From a virus, in IMG/VR virus record IMGVR_UViG_3300032220_001761, positions 65,134-129,133 of that record: a stretch of DNA of 64,000 nucleotides, one strand, 5' to 3'. Made by a program: the position numbers and the translations under genes. Each line of letters starts with the position of its first letter. The stretch's first letter is position 1. The notes under the pieces are model-generated. The model was not told where the DNA came from. It did no database searches and saw only the letters and a list, made by a program, of their open reading frames with translations. Shown piece after piece: positions 39,763-47,301 of the stretch.

Positions 39763-40881
39763 ATGAAACCTAGCATTTGTTTAGTGATGATAGTTAAGGA
39801 CGAGAGTGATGTGATTTTGAGGTGCCTCCGTTCAGTCTCCAACTTTATCAGTTATTGGGTTATAGTAGATACTGGTTCTTCTGATGGTACACAAGATATA
39901 ATCAGGACATACATGTCTTCTGCGGGGGTTCCTGGGGAGCTGCATGAAAGAGCGTGGGTTAATTTTTGTCACAACAGAAATGAGAGTATTCAGTTAGCTT
40001 CGGGTAAGAGTGATTACATGTTAATAATAGATGCTGATGATTACTTAGAGGTTGCTAATGAGGAGGCGTTTTCTAGTTTGACATCAGATGCTTATCAGAT
40101 GGATTTGGCTTTAGATGGTTTAGAGTATAGAAGGTTACAGATTTTAAAGTCAGGATATGATTGGAAATACGAAGGAGTATTGCATGAGTATATTAAGGTG
40201 CCTCAGATAGAAGAGTATAATGAAGGTTTAATAGCAGGTGTGGTAATGATAGCTAATGTTAGTGCTCCATCGGGGGATGCTAAGTATCTTGAGGATGCTA
40301 GAATCCTAAAGCAAGCTATGGATGAAGAAGGTGTCACCGATGATCTACGAAGAAGATATATGTTTTACTATGCTCAGAGTTTAATGTGGGGTAATGAGTT
40401 AAGAGCAGCTATCCATTGGTTTGAAGAGAGAGCTAAGATCGGGGGTTGGCCAGAAGAGATCTACGTCTCTCTCTGGTTTGCTGCTAAACTAAAGTGGCAG
40501 TTAAATGATAGTGAAGATAGTGTAATCAACTCATATCTTAAAGCATGGGAGGCACGACCGAACAGACACGAAGCAGTATACGAATTACTAAAGATACTCT
40601 ATGACGCAGAGAGATGGCACCTCGGATTCACTATTGCTCGTTCATGTATAAATGCGAAAGGTTCTAATGATACCTTATTTGTGAATAGACAGATTAGAGA
40701 TTGGGGTATCTATAATTTATATGCTCAATACGCATTCAAATGCGGTCACCTTACAGAAGCAATGGGTGTAACAGAAAGACTGATTAATTCAAGCGTATTT
40801 GCTTCAATCCCTTCAGACGAGCAAAGTAAGATAGTAAACAATTTAGAGGTTTACGAAATGAGCCTGATCAGCTCTTACTAG
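39763..40881 (+). CDS. Family 2 glycosyltransferase with C-terminal helical repeats
   Basis: 372 residues from MKPSICLVMIVKDESDVILR (an ATG ten codons earlier is less likely). VIVDTGSSDGTQDIIRTYM, NRNESIQLASGKSDYMLIIDADDYLEV (D-x-D) and LHEYIKVPQ are GT2 signatures; residues ~190-370 look like TPR helices, as in GT2 proteins acting on glycans or glycoproteins. One of few plus-strand genes in the right half. Stop TAG; overlaps the end of a convergent gene. Confidence 0.9.
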   Translation: MKPSICLVMIVKDESDVILRCLRSVSNFISYWVIVDTGSSDGTQDIIRTYMSSAGVPGELHERAWVNFCHNRNESIQLASGKSDYMLIIDADDYLEVANEEAFSSLTSDAYQMDLALDGLEYRRLQILKSGYDWKYEGVLHEYIKVPQIEEYNEGLIAGVVMIANVSAPSGDAKYLEDARILKQAMDEEGVTDDLRRRYMFYYAQSLMWGNELRAAIHWFEERAKIGGWPEEIYVSLWFAAKLKWQLNDSEDSVINSYLKAWEARPNRHEAVYELLKILYDAERWHLGFTIARSCINAKGSNDTLFVNRQIRDWGIYNLYAQYAFKCGHLTEAMGVTERLINSSVFASIPSDEQSKIVNNLEVYEMSLISSY

Positions 40882-41043
40882 GGGGTTCCTACCCTTTCGT
40901 TGCTTCTTCACAGTTTTAGTTGGGAAAACTTCTCTTACTGTTTCAAACAAAGATTCGATTTGGTTCTGGGGAATGTTATCTAGCATAAGACCAAACATTA
41001 ATGAATCTATTTCTCCCGGTTTGTAAATGTGTTGTTGCTGCAT
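40843..41043 (-). CDS. Small hypothetical protein overlapping the GT2 gene end
   Basis: About 66 residues (MQQQHIYKPGEIDSLMFGLM, then LFETVREVFPTKTVKKQRKG). The last ~13 codons run opposite to the GT2 gene, and a GGAACCCCCT element lies inside the frame. The first 50 residues look coding; the end is uncertain. Confidence 0.5.
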   Translation of the reverse strand: MQQQHIYKPGEIDSLMFGLMLDNIPQNQIESLFETVREVFPTKTVKKQRKGRNPLVRADQAHFVNL

Positions 41044-41103
41044 CTTCATTATAGTAGGCGCCTTCTCTTTGGATTCGTAGCGGAGTTTTAAAAACCAAAG
41101 TCC

Positions 41104-41132
41104 ACAAAAAAAGCCAAGGTCTCCCTTGGCTT
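41104..41132 (-). terminator. Terminator
   Basis: GCCAAGG-GAGA-CCTTGGC then TTTTTTTGTGG, after gene 41159-41470. Confidence 0.85.
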
Positions 41133-41158
41133 ATTCACTAACCCACTAACTAACCAAT

Positions 41159-41470
41159 CTAATTTTTTTCTTCCCAGATTTTATTTACTATCTCCATCCG
41201 GTAATTCGGGTTGTCATCAAAAGCTTCACTTTTGTCGAGGAGAATATTTGCGATCCTTGACATCTTACTTCTTCGGATTGCACGTTTTTGTTTTGCGTCT
41301 TCATCCGGACTGAACAGTGCGATGAGACAGATAATTGAAAGGGTCATGGTCATTACTGCAAATGCCATCTCGTTAAGAGGATCTGCGAAGTAGATAACTT
41401 TTTGAATGTCACCACTTAAAGTGAGTAATGATATCAGAAGGGAGATTAAGAATCCTAAGAAGTATTTCAT
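41159..41470 (-). CDS. Two-helix membrane protein
   Basis: 103 residues: two hydrophobic segments (FLGFLISLLISLLTLSG; AVMTMTLSIICLIALFS) and a charged cytoplasmic tail (RAIRRSKMSRIANILLDK). TAG stop. An early membrane protein could act in superinfection exclusion; no evidence beyond topology. Confidence 0.72.
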   Translation of the reverse strand: MKYFLGFLISLLISLLTLSGDIQKVIYFADPLNEMAFAVMTMTLSIICLIALFSPDEDAKQKRAIRRSKMSRIANILLDKSEAFDDNPNYRMEIVNKIWEEKN

Positions 41471-41491
41471 ATCGTTTTTTTTTGTTGAAGT

Positions 41492-41528
41492 AAATGTAGA
41501 TAATTCTATTTGAATAAAAAATATTTTC
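41492..41528 (-). promoter_or_regulatory. Early promoter
   Basis: TTTTTTATTC, TAGAATTATCTA, -7 TACATTTA. Confidence 0.75.
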
Positions 41529-41538
41529 CAATTTTTAT

Positions 41539-41694
41539 TTAGGCCGTTTTAACCCAATTTAAAAAATAGTGAGCGGCTTCTAATTGTTCTCCACTGTAGA
41601 GTTTAGAGGCTTTGTTAATGGTTAATCCCTTTTGAACTCTTTCAAGTATTCCGTAATGGATTGCCCAGAATTTAGTGATTTTGTCTGAAGTCAT
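41539..41694 (-). CDS. Small early protein (51 residues)
   Basis: Start at MTSDKITKFWAIHYGILERV; the frame is open 41 codons further upstream only because the promoter has no stop. Continues QKGLTINKASKLYSGEQLEA. Helical, possibly helix-turn-helix-like; function unknown. Confidence 0.7.
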   Translation of the reverse strand: MTSDKITKFWAIHYGILERVQKGLTINKASKLYSGEQLEAAHYFLNWVKTA

Positions 41695-41722
41695 TTTAAT
41701 TTCTTTTAATTGGTTAGTGGGA

Positions 41723-41760
41723 CAAATGTAGAAAATTCTACTTAGATAAAAAAATGTTTT
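41723..41760 (-). promoter_or_regulatory. Early promoter
   Basis: AAACATTTTTTTATC, GTAGAATTTTCTAC palindrome, exact -7 TACATTTG. Confidence 0.85.
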
Positions 41761-41761
41761 C

Positions 41762-42070
41762 TGGGAAAAGTTGAAAAATATTTTCTGGCTGGAGTAGGTG
41801 CTGCGGGGGTTCCTCATATTTTATCTCCAGCAGAGATGTCGTAGGTTTAGGGAGGAGAATGCAGGGGAGAGATACTGGGGTTCCTCATATCATCTGAATC
41901 TGTTCTGGTTAAATCTGGTATTATCCTGGATCAGAGAAGGAACCTCGGGAAGAAGTCCTGATCTATCTCTGGATAGAGTTTTGATGAAGTAGTGTAAAGT
42001 AGGATAAATTCACATCTGTCCTCGGGGGTGCCTCGGGATAACCTCTATGCCGGCCTAAGTTTTTTTCTTT
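41762..42070. other. Non-coding spacer with three GGGGTTCCTC elements
   Basis: Copies near 41811, 41879 and 42026 (GGGGGTTCCTC, GGGGTTCCTC, GGGGGTGCCTC) and a CACATCTGTC motif near 42011. A 64-codon plus-strand frame here does not look coding. Confidence 0.55.
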
Positions 42071-42076
42071 GGTCCA

Positions 42077-42110
42077 CAAAAAAGGCCTGGTGATTAACCA
42101 AGCCCTTTTT
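42077..42110 (-). terminator. Terminator
   Basis: GGCTTGG-TTAATCA-CCAGGCC then TTTTTTGTGG, after gene 42127-42291. Confidence 0.85.
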
Positions 42111-42126
42111 AGCGGAATTAATTTCC

Positions 42127-42291
42127 CTAACTTATTCCCTTTATGATTTCATCCCTTTCCTCTTGAAGCATGACATTGTTCATGAATGAAATAAGGATGT
42201 CTGAGGCTGTTAAGCCATGTTCACCATTCTCTACCATATCAGCTATCATTTCACCGATGGCATCATTTCTCATTTGTTCGTTTGCACTCAT
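42127..42291 (-). CDS. Small early protein (54 residues)
   Basis: MSANEQMRNDAIGEMIADMV, then ENGEHGLTASDILISFMNNV and a charged end; stop TAG. Acidic helices. Clear promoter and terminator frame it as a single-gene unit. Confidence 0.7.
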   Translation of the reverse strand: MSANEQMRNDAIGEMIADMVENGEHGLTASDILISFMNNVMLQEERDEIIKGIS

Positions 42292-42319
42292 TCTTTTATT
42301 TTTTTAATTGGTTATAAAG

Positions 42320-42358
42320 CTAATATAGAAAATTACACTTGGATAAAAAAATGTTTCC
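42320..42358 (-). promoter_or_regulatory. Early promoter
   Basis: AAACATTTTTTTATCC, TGTAATTTTCTA, -7 TATATTAG. Confidence 0.8.
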
Positions 42359-42451
42359 TTGGATTATTTTTTTGAGGTCCTGTTAAGGAATTCTTGTAGG
42401 GAGGGGGTTCCTCGTCTTGTATCCTATGGAGTAGGAAGTATAGATTTTCTT

Positions 42452-42495
42452 CGTACGTACGCACGTATACGCACGGAGCCCCTGGGGAGTCCCCG
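42452..42495. repeat. CGTACGCACG repeat element, copy 1
   Basis: CGTACGTACGCACGTATACG then CACGGAGCCCCTGGGGAGTCCCC. Alternating purine-pyrimidine part followed by a G/C inverted repeat. Similar copies at 45056, 48764 and 59733; nearby 42550-42580 has three AGATGTCTA units and 42500-42530 CTGTTGCTGTAG repeats. Confidence 0.75.
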
Positions 42496-42659
42496 TTTAT
42501 AATCCGTTGCTGTAGCTGTTGCTGTAGCAATCTGGGGTTCCCACTTGTCTTATAGATGTCTAATAGATGTCTAATAGGTGTTTAGTTGGATTACCGTAGG
42601 GAGAGTAGCCTGCGGATCCCCAGCTGATTCTCCTTGCAGAGAGAAAATTTAGGTCAACA

Positions 42660-42688
42660 AAAAACCCAGACTTGTGGGTCTGGGTTTA
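42660..42688 (-). terminator. Terminator
   Basis: AAACCCAGA-CCCACAAG-TCTGGGTTT then TTTTGTTG, after gene 42717-43349. Confidence 0.85.
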
Positions 42689-42716
42689 CTTTGAATCTCC
42701 GAAGAGTACCAATCAA

Positions 42717-43349
42717 TCAAAAGATATCAAAGGCTTTGAGTAATCTGTGTGCTTTGTATTCGTCTTCTTTATTAAATCCGTCAGGGATGATAATCTGACC
42801 CCAAATTGAAGGATCTGCTTCTAGACCAAGACGAGCGTTGTCTGGATATGTTAATGCTTCGTTCCAGGTGCCAAGGTCCTTAAGGATTTGAATGGAGTTA
42901 GCGTACATTCTTTTGTTGCACTCTGGTCCGATGCCGGTGTCGATACTCTCAGGTACAGTTAAAGGCATCCCACACTTACAGCAGCGACCTTCGTGGTAGA
43001 TAGAGAGTTTAGTGAAGTCCTCTAAACGACTTAGGTTCTTTAGGAGCCAAACCCAGGTTTTGAAACCGATGAAGTTTGTGTCCCAATAGCGACGTTTGAA
43101 CTTACGCTCGTTGGTGTCAAGGAAACCAAGGAACTTGTAACCGTGGTCGTTGTCACCTAGAGTCTTACACTCGATGGCAAATTTACCAGGAACTGGTTTG
43201 TAGTTCTTCTTGATTTGCTTCACCTTAAAGGTGAGGTAGTTACCAGTCTCGTTGTTCTCAAGAGTGAACACTGAGCGACCAGCGAAAATAAAATTACGGA
43301 ATTGTTCCGGTGTGATTGACTTGCGGGTAAGTGGGCGTGAAGATTTCAT
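42717..43349 (-). CDS. DUF6011-type zinc protein
   Basis: 210 residues. The C-terminal half has EGRCCKCGMPLTVPESIDTG followed by IGPECNKRM, the DUF6011 four-Cys zinc motif ('C..CgrpLtdp.S...GiGP.C'). N-terminal ~110 residues form a beta-rich domain (NYLTFKVKQIKKNYKP, DHGYKFLGFLDTNERKFKRR). Probable nucleic-acid-binding early protein; precise role unknown. Confidence 0.85.
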   Translation of the reverse strand: MKSSRPLTRKSITPEQFRNFIFAGRSVFTLENNETGNYLTFKVKQIKKNYKPVPGKFAIECKTLGDNDHGYKFLGFLDTNERKFKRRYWDTNFIGFKTWVWLLKNLSRLEDFTKLSIYHEGRCCKCGMPLTVPESIDTGIGPECNKRMYANSIQILKDLGTWNEALTYPDNARLGLEADPSIWGQIIIPDGFNKEDEYKAHRLLKAFDIF

Positions 43350-43377
43350 CTTTTATCTTTTTAATTGATTGGTAGAG

Positions 43378-43415
43378 CAAATATAGAAACTTCTACCTAG
43401 ATAAAAAAATATTTC
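43378..43415 (-). promoter_or_regulatory. Early promoter
   Basis: AATATTTTTTTATC, GTAGAAGTTTCTA, exact -7 TATATTTG. Confidence 0.85.
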
Positions 43416-43472
43416 TTGGAATTTTTTCAGAAAAAATATAACCCGGCTAGCGTGTGCTGCTGGGGTGCCTCG

Positions 43473-44498
43473 TTATTGGTAATAGACGGTAGGTTCAAAT
43501 GTTCCTGGTACAAACCGACTAAGAAGGTATTGGATGTCTCCATCCGGGTTTCCTCCGTTTACAGTTGAGAGAGCTAATGGCACATACACATCTAAACCTG
43601 CTGCATTCTCTCTCAAAGGATCATCAACTCCTATAAAGACTAAATCATCCCCGACTGTTGCACCTAATGATAAGAGTGATGGCATATTAACATCAGTGAG
43701 ATTATAACACTCAGCAAATGTCTGACTACCTATTGAAAGAACAGACTGTAGAGCTACGCTTTGTAAGCTTGAGCATCCTTTAAAACATCCTACTCCACAT
43801 GTGAGTAGTTTATCATTATAAATCTGCTGTATAGCAGAACAGTCTATGAAGACGAAGTCTCCCAACTGTTCAACAACATAGGTTTGAAGATATGCTAGGT
43901 TGGAACAATTACGAAATGCGTAATCATCTATAGCCAGACATGATTGTACATCTAACGTGTCAATATTGGAGCTATCAAAAGCTGAAGGTCCTATATGCAA
44001 TGTTGATGTGCTTGTATATGACGATAAAGAAGATCCATAGAATGCACTATCAGCAACACCGATAACTTTACCACTCTCTTCGAAATCTTGTATTTGAAGG
44101 CTAGTATTAAACAAAGAAGCTGGAATGACCATATCAGGATCACCGTTACCTCTCAGAACAACGATTGAAGAAGCACTTACAAACTCAACAGTAGTAAACG
44201 GGGCACCTTCTGCTGGAAGATCGAAGAAAGTGTTCCATTCGCTAAGAGAAGTAGGATCTCCCACTGGATAGCCATTAGCTGAATCGAATTTCATCTGTAC
44301 ATAATACTCAGGACCAGTAGGTGGAATGTATCCACCTCCTGCACCGCCTCCGACTAATAGAGCTGATCCACCTAATGCCATTGATTGAGCGTTGTCATCT
44401 TCTTCTTGTTCTCTGAGGTGCATTCTCCACTTACGATCCAATTCTTCTTTATCGATCTTTACACCCCACTTAATATTAAAATGCTCTCTGTTTGACAT
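43473..44498 (-). CDS. BspA-type LRR fibre-like protein (late)
   Basis: 341 residues from MSNREHFNIKWGVKIDKEEL; 12 upstream codons include the late box and were rejected. After a charged start and a Gly-rich hinge (GGGAGGGYIPP), residues ~130-300 are LRR_5/BspA repeats (SAFYGSSL, AFDSSNIDTLDVQSC, AFRNCSNLAYLQTY, CFKGCSSLQSVAL, TFAECYNLTDVNM). BspA repeats bind host or matrix surfaces and occur in phage tail proteins. GATATATA exactly 5 nt before ATG: a late gene inside the early region. Confidence 0.85.
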   Translation of the reverse strand: MSNREHFNIKWGVKIDKEELDRKWRMHLREQEEDDNAQSMALGGSALLVGGGAGGGYIPPTGPEYYVQMKFDSANGYPVGDPTSLSEWNTFFDLPAEGAPFTTVEFVSASSIVVLRGNGDPDMVIPASLFNTSLQIQDFEESGKVIGVADSAFYGSSLSSYTSTSTLHIGPSAFDSSNIDTLDVQSCLAIDDYAFRNCSNLAYLQTYVVEQLGDFVFIDCSAIQQIYNDKLLTCGVGCFKGCSSLQSVALQSVLSIGSQTFAECYNLTDVNMPSLLSLGATVGDDLVFIGVDDPLRENAAGLDVYVPLALSTVNGGNPDGDIQYLLSRFVPGTFEPTVYYQ

Positions 44499-44503
44499 CT
44501 CAA

Positions 44504-44511
44504 TATATATC
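44504..44511 (-). promoter_or_regulatory. Late-type promoter box GATATATA
   Basis: Exactly 5 nt before the ATG at 44498. Confidence 0.6.
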
Positions 44512-44560
44512 ATCCGGAAAAGATAAGAATTCACATCTGTCGTTCTGAGGATCCTCAGTT

Positions 44561-44620
44561 ATCTTTCAGATGTCTTTCAGATGTCTTTCAGATGTCTTCA
44601 GCTCTTTTCAGCTCTTTTCT
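44561..44620. repeat. Tandem CTTTCAGATGT repeats
   Basis: Three and a half copies of CTTTCAGATGT followed by two CTTTTCAGCT units; non-coding; next to a GAGGAACCTCC variant and a GCTACCGCAGC stem. Confidence 0.7.
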
Positions 44621-44675
44621 CCGGGGAACCTCCTCGCGGCTACCGCAGCGGTCTTTGCGAAACTTATTCCCACAA

Positions 44676-44698
44676 AAAAAGATCCCGAAGGATCTTTT
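44676..44698 (-). terminator. Terminator
   Basis: AAAGATCC-TTCG-GGATCTTT then TTTTGTGGG, after gene 44724-44906. Confidence 0.9.
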
Positions 44699-44723
44699 TG
44701 AGAATTTAGAAACAAAGATAGTT

Positions 44724-44906
44724 TTAGCTTGCAACTAATAATTCATTCTTTGCTTCTAAAACCTTAGCATAATGTTCCCAATTAATTGAGTTGACATTGT
44801 AGCCTTCTTGAATCATTTTAGCTCGTCTTGTCTCTACGAGTTTTCTGAAGTTCATTTTAACTTGTATTGAGCTAAAATTGAGGAAGATGTTTTTAAATTG
44901 CTTCAT
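44724..44906 (-). CDS. Small early protein
   Basis: 60 residues, basic N-terminal half (MNFRKLVETRRAKMIQEGYN) and an AKVLEAKNELLVAS helix at the end. An inner Met at codon 18 could be the start. Function unknown. Confidence 0.65.
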   Translation of the reverse strand: MKQFKNIFLNFSSIQVKMNFRKLVETRRAKMIQEGYNVNSINWEHYAKVLEAKNELLVAS

Positions 44907-44927
44907 AACTTTGATTGATTAGTTTTA

Positions 44928-44965
44928 CAAATGTAGAAAATTCTACTAATAATAAAAAATGTTTT
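44928..44965 (-). promoter_or_regulatory. Early promoter
   Basis: AAACATTTTTTATTA, GTAGAATTTTCTAC, exact -7 TACATTTG. Confidence 0.85.
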
Positions 44966-45055
44966 TATGGATTTTACTAAAATAATATCATTATATAAGG
45001 GAAAAGGTTTCGATCCTTTTCAACTATTATACTCTGAGGGTCCTCAAAAACCCCT

Positions 45056-45100
45056 CGCGTACGCACGTATGCGCCCGGAGTCCCTGGGGAGACCCCGTTC
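45056..45100. repeat. CGTACGCACG repeat element, copy 2
   Basis: CGCGTACGCACGTATGCGCC then CGGAGTCCCTGGGGAGACCCCG; see 42452. Confidence 0.75.
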
Positions 45101-45134
45101 TTTTTTACATATGTGGAAACTATTTAAAGTCTAG

Positions 45135-45142
45135 AATATATA
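45135..45142 (+). promoter_or_regulatory. Late-type promoter box AATATATA
   Basis: Plus strand GAATATATAAGG, 25 nt before the ATG at 45168. Confidence 0.5.
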
Positions 45143-45167
45143 AGGTAAGTAAATAAACTATAATATC

Positions 45168-45470
45168 ATGATTGATTTTAGCACTTATTTCGGTTCCTTA
45201 ATGATGATGGCTTCTGCTGTTACACTTATTACCGGATGGATTAACACTCACGTAACACAGTTATCGGGGTGGAAAGCTCAGCTTTTAAGCTGGGGAGTTT
45301 CAATTGCTCTTGCATTTGTTGGAGCATGGAAAGGCTTAGGTCTTTTCCAGGAAGCTGATGTTTTGAACACTATTATTAATGGTGTTGGTGTGGGATTAGT
45401 TGCTAACGGAGTCTTCTCTGTAGAGTTCGTTCAGCAAATTCTTGCATTCTTGAAAGCTAAGAAGGTTTAA
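45168..45470 (+). CDS. Putative holin
   Basis: 100 residues with three hydrophobic segments (SLMMMASAVTLITGWI; LLSWGVSIALAFVGAW; IINGVGVGLVANGVF) and a short basic tail AFLKAKKV. Size, topology, Ala/Gly content, a late-type promoter and a single-gene unit fit a phage holin or a related small pore protein. No endolysin lies next to it in the window. Inference from topology only. Confidence 0.65.
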   Translation: MIDFSTYFGSLMMMASAVTLITGWINTHVTQLSGWKAQLLSWGVSIALAFVGAWKGLGLFQEADVLNTIINGVGVGLVANGVFSVEFVQQILAFLKAKKV

Positions 45471-45492
45471 TTTTAAGCTTTATTTATTAAAG

Positions 45493-45519
45493 GAGGGGAT
45501 TTCGATTCCCTCTTTTTTT
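45493..45519 (+). terminator. Terminator of the holin-like gene
   Basis: GAGGGGAT-TTCG-ATTCCCTC then TTTTTTT on the plus strand. Confidence 0.9.
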
Positions 45520-45554
45520 GTGGCCGGCCCATATCGTTGTGGGGGTTCCTCATA

Positions 45555-45911
45555 TCATCTGTCCATGAAAGGAAAGATTTCATAGAAGTAATAGAAGGAT
45601 TTAGTTTGAACAAACTCTATGATGTAGTAATGAGGATCCTTCCAGAGTTTAGTTTGGTAATTTCCTACTAATTCATTACAGTAGTAGACTGCTGAGGTAT
45701 CACCGAAACACTCTATAGTTAACGCATTATTATACAGTTTTAAAGTGCTATCTGTTTTCTGAAGGAAGTAAATCTGATCTGTTAAATTAAGGCTGTTATC
45801 AACAGCAAAACCTGACTCTTTGCTTCTGTTAATTAGATAAAGTGAAAATCTATCATCCTGTGCAAATGATGATAACGGAAATAGTAGGAATATAAAAAAG
45901 ATGAATTTCAT
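45555..45911 (-). CDS. Secreted hypothetical protein
   Basis: 118 residues. Signal peptide MKFIFFIFLLFPLSSFAQ with FAQ end; mature part with two Cys (IECFGDTSAVYYCNELV) and Tyr/Phe-rich end. Late-type box upstream. A periplasmic or surface protein in the host; function unknown. Confidence 0.78.
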   Translation of the reverse strand: MKFIFFIFLLFPLSSFAQDDRFSLYLINRSKESGFAVDNSLNLTDQIYFLQKTDSTLKLYNNALTIECFGDTSAVYYCNELVGNYQTKLWKDPHYYIIEFVQTKSFYYFYEIFPFMDR

Positions 45912-45921
45912 TTATCACATG

Positions 45922-45929
45922 TATATATC
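45922..45929 (-). promoter_or_regulatory. Late-type promoter box GATATATA
   Basis: Minus strand, 10 nt before the ATG at 45911. Confidence 0.5.
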
Positions 45930-45981
45930 TGGGGTTCCTCATCTTGTATCCGATCGGTCGGTCTGATTTCTGTAGGTCACA

Positions 45982-46006
45982 AAAAAAGAGACCGAAGTCT
46001 CTTTTT
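45982..46006 (-). terminator. Terminator
   Basis: AAGAGAC-TTCG-GTCTCTT then TTTTTGTG, after gene 46027-46380. Confidence 0.9.
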
Positions 46007-46026
46007 AATTTTTTGTTTTTGTTTGG

Positions 46027-46380
46027 TTATCTTAAACCTTCGTGATACTCACCAACAGGATAACCTTGTTCCTTTAACTCTTTGATTGCCTCTTTGTCCC
46101 ATTTAGAAGGGATTGCTGATTCAGCTTTGAGCATGTAAGCTTGACTCTCTTCGTCTTCATCGTCATACACAACTGCAACGTCATAGTACGTTCCGAAGTC
46201 ATGTGCACAAGAGATGATTCTTAAACCTGTTCCATAAGGAGGTTTTCCTATGGATCTGGTTATTTGATTTATCAAAGCATTAGCTTCCATCTTGCTAAAC
46301 TTTGAGTAATCGTTTTCACCTAGCTGGATGCAAGGTTCGTCGTGGGGAACTGATGTTCCTAATTCAAATTGATCTCTCAT
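46027..46380 (-). CDS. Hypothetical early protein
   Basis: 117 residues: MRDQFELGTSVPHDEPCIQL, then SKMEANALINQITRSIG and acidic DEDEESQAYM. Translationally coupled (TAATG) to the gene before it. Pattern resembles small phage proteins of unknown role. Confidence 0.78.
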   Translation of the reverse strand: MRDQFELGTSVPHDEPCIQLGENDYSKFSKMEANALINQITRSIGKPPYGTGLRIISCAHDFGTYYDVAVVYDDEDEESQAYMLKAESAIPSKWDKEAIKELKEQGYPVGEYHEGLR

Positions 46381-46547
46381 TATTTATTTGGGTTTAGTTG
46401 GTTAATAAGTTTATCAGCTTCTTGTTCGTTACTAACAGGAATTAATTTTCCTTCACCTAAAACGTACCATCCATCGTAACGTTTTTCTTTTCTTAAAGGT
46501 CCTGAAGTGTCAAAAGATTCTCCGTCTGAAAATTTTAATAAGCTCAT
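46380..46547 (-). CDS. Small early protein (55 residues)
   Basis: MSLLKFSDGESFDTSGPLRK then YDGWYVLGEGKLIPVSNEQE and ADKLINQLNPNK. TAATG overlap with the next gene. Clear beta-turn-rich coding sequence; function unknown. Confidence 0.7.
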   Translation of the reverse strand: MSLLKFSDGESFDTSGPLRKEKRYDGWYVLGEGKLIPVSNEQEADKLINQLNPNK

Positions 46548-46574
46548 TTAATCTCTTTTAATTGGTTAGTGACG

Positions 46575-46612
46575 CTAATATAGATAATTCTACTTGGATA
46601 AAAAAATGTTTT
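46575..46612 (-). promoter_or_regulatory. Early promoter
   Basis: AAACATTTTTTTATCC, GTAGAATTATCTA, -7 TATATTAG; GAGGAACC element about 46 bp upstream. Confidence 0.8.
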
Positions 46613-46705
46613 TCAAATTATTTTTTGAAGAAGATGTGGGTTCACATCTGTCATCGGAGGTTCCTCAGACGGTCTGGCTGATCGCGACAGTTTTTAGACC
46701 AACAA

Positions 46706-46733
46706 AAAAGGTCCAGGAATACTGGACCTTTTC
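46706..46733 (-). terminator. Terminator
   Basis: AAGGTCCAG-TATTC-CTGGACC then TTTTTTGTTGG, after gene 46753-47040. Confidence 0.85.
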
Positions 46734-46752
46734 TTGTGAACGTTTTCTGATT

Positions 46753-47040
46753 TTACATCAGCTGATCAATATATTTGACTGCTGCTTTTTTGCATTCATC
46801 CATTGTGGCGAAATGCGTTAATAAGGCATTTTTCATGTCCTTACCAGGATTGTGGTTGTCGGTTTTGGTCCATGCTACTTCTTTTAGGTGTTTCTTTTCA
46901 AACCCTTCTAGCACATAAAGCTGTACTGCTTTACCCATTCCATAGACACCTCGGTCTTTTTCGATGAGCATGAATTTGTGACCTTTGTAATCAATTCTTA
47001 CTTCGTTTGGTGCCACCTGAGTGAATTTTGCTTTTGACAT
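46753..47040 (-). CDS. Hypothetical early protein
   Basis: 95 residues, MSKAKFTQVAPNEVRIDYKG, beta-rich then a C-terminal helix (THFATMDECKKAAVKYIDQL). No family recognised. Confidence 0.78.
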   Translation of the reverse strand: MSKAKFTQVAPNEVRIDYKGHKFMLIEKDRGVYGMGKAVQLYVLEGFEKKHLKEVAWTKTDNHNPGKDMKNALLTHFATMDECKKAAVKYIDQLM

Positions 47041-47066
47041 GTTCTTTTTTTTAATTGGTTATGCTG

Positions 47067-47104
47067 CAAATATAGAAAATTCTACTTGGATAAAAAAATG
47101 TTTT
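47067..47104 (-). promoter_or_regulatory. Early promoter
   Basis: AAACATTTTTTTATCC, GTAGAATTTTCTA, exact -7 TATATTTG. Confidence 0.85.
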
Positions 47105-47117
47105 CTAAAAATAACCA

Positions 47118-47199
47118 CAAAAAATGAGGCTCAGGGAGGTGGCGAAATACCCTGAGCCTCGATGTAACTTTCGTAACATCACGGTCCTAAGCCGTGGAT
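47118..47199 (-). ncRNA. Candidate small RNA with three hairpins
   Basis: Minus strand, directly after a late-type box and ending in a terminator. Hairpins in order: CACGG-loop-CCGTG; GATGT-T-AC-GAAA-GT-T-ACATC (GAAA tetraloop, one T-T mismatch); GAGGCTCAGGG-loop-CCCTGAGCCTC followed by ATTTTTTGTGG. The neighbouring gene upstream has its own terminator (47252-47282) and no ORF fits between, so the last hairpin would terminate only this transcript. No RNA family recognised. Confidence 0.5.
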
Positions 47200-47203
47200 G
47201 ATC

Positions 47204-47211
47204 TATATATC
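47204..47211 (-). promoter_or_regulatory. Late-type promoter box GATATATA before the candidate RNA
   Basis: Preceded by a GGGGGTTCCC element in the orientation opposite to most other copies. Confidence 0.5.
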
Positions 47212-47251
47212 GGGAACCCCCGCAACTTTACCGATGGACGTAAACTTTTCC

Positions 47252-47282
47252 CACAAAAAAACCCGAGAGTAATCTCGGGCTT
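47252..47282 (-). terminator. Terminator
   Basis: GCCCGAGA-TTAC-TCTCGGGT then TTTTTTGTGG, after gene 47302-47568. Confidence 0.9.
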
Positions 47283-47301
47283 AATTAGATTAAGGGTATT
47301 C

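Noticed and set aside
41798-41992. Plus-strand frame in the 41.8-42.0 kb spacer
   Set aside because: It starts within a GGGGTTCCTC element and has Arg/Trp-rich non-coding character; only spacer repeats explain it.
42333-42530. Minus-strand frame across the CGTACGCACG repeat
   Set aside because: Composed of repeat and promoter DNA; no leader or terminator of its own.
47180-47190. ACGGTCCTAAG match to the 23S rRNA I-CeuI region
   Set aside because: Only 11 nt match; the flanks do not and the segment forms a hairpin of the candidate small RNA.
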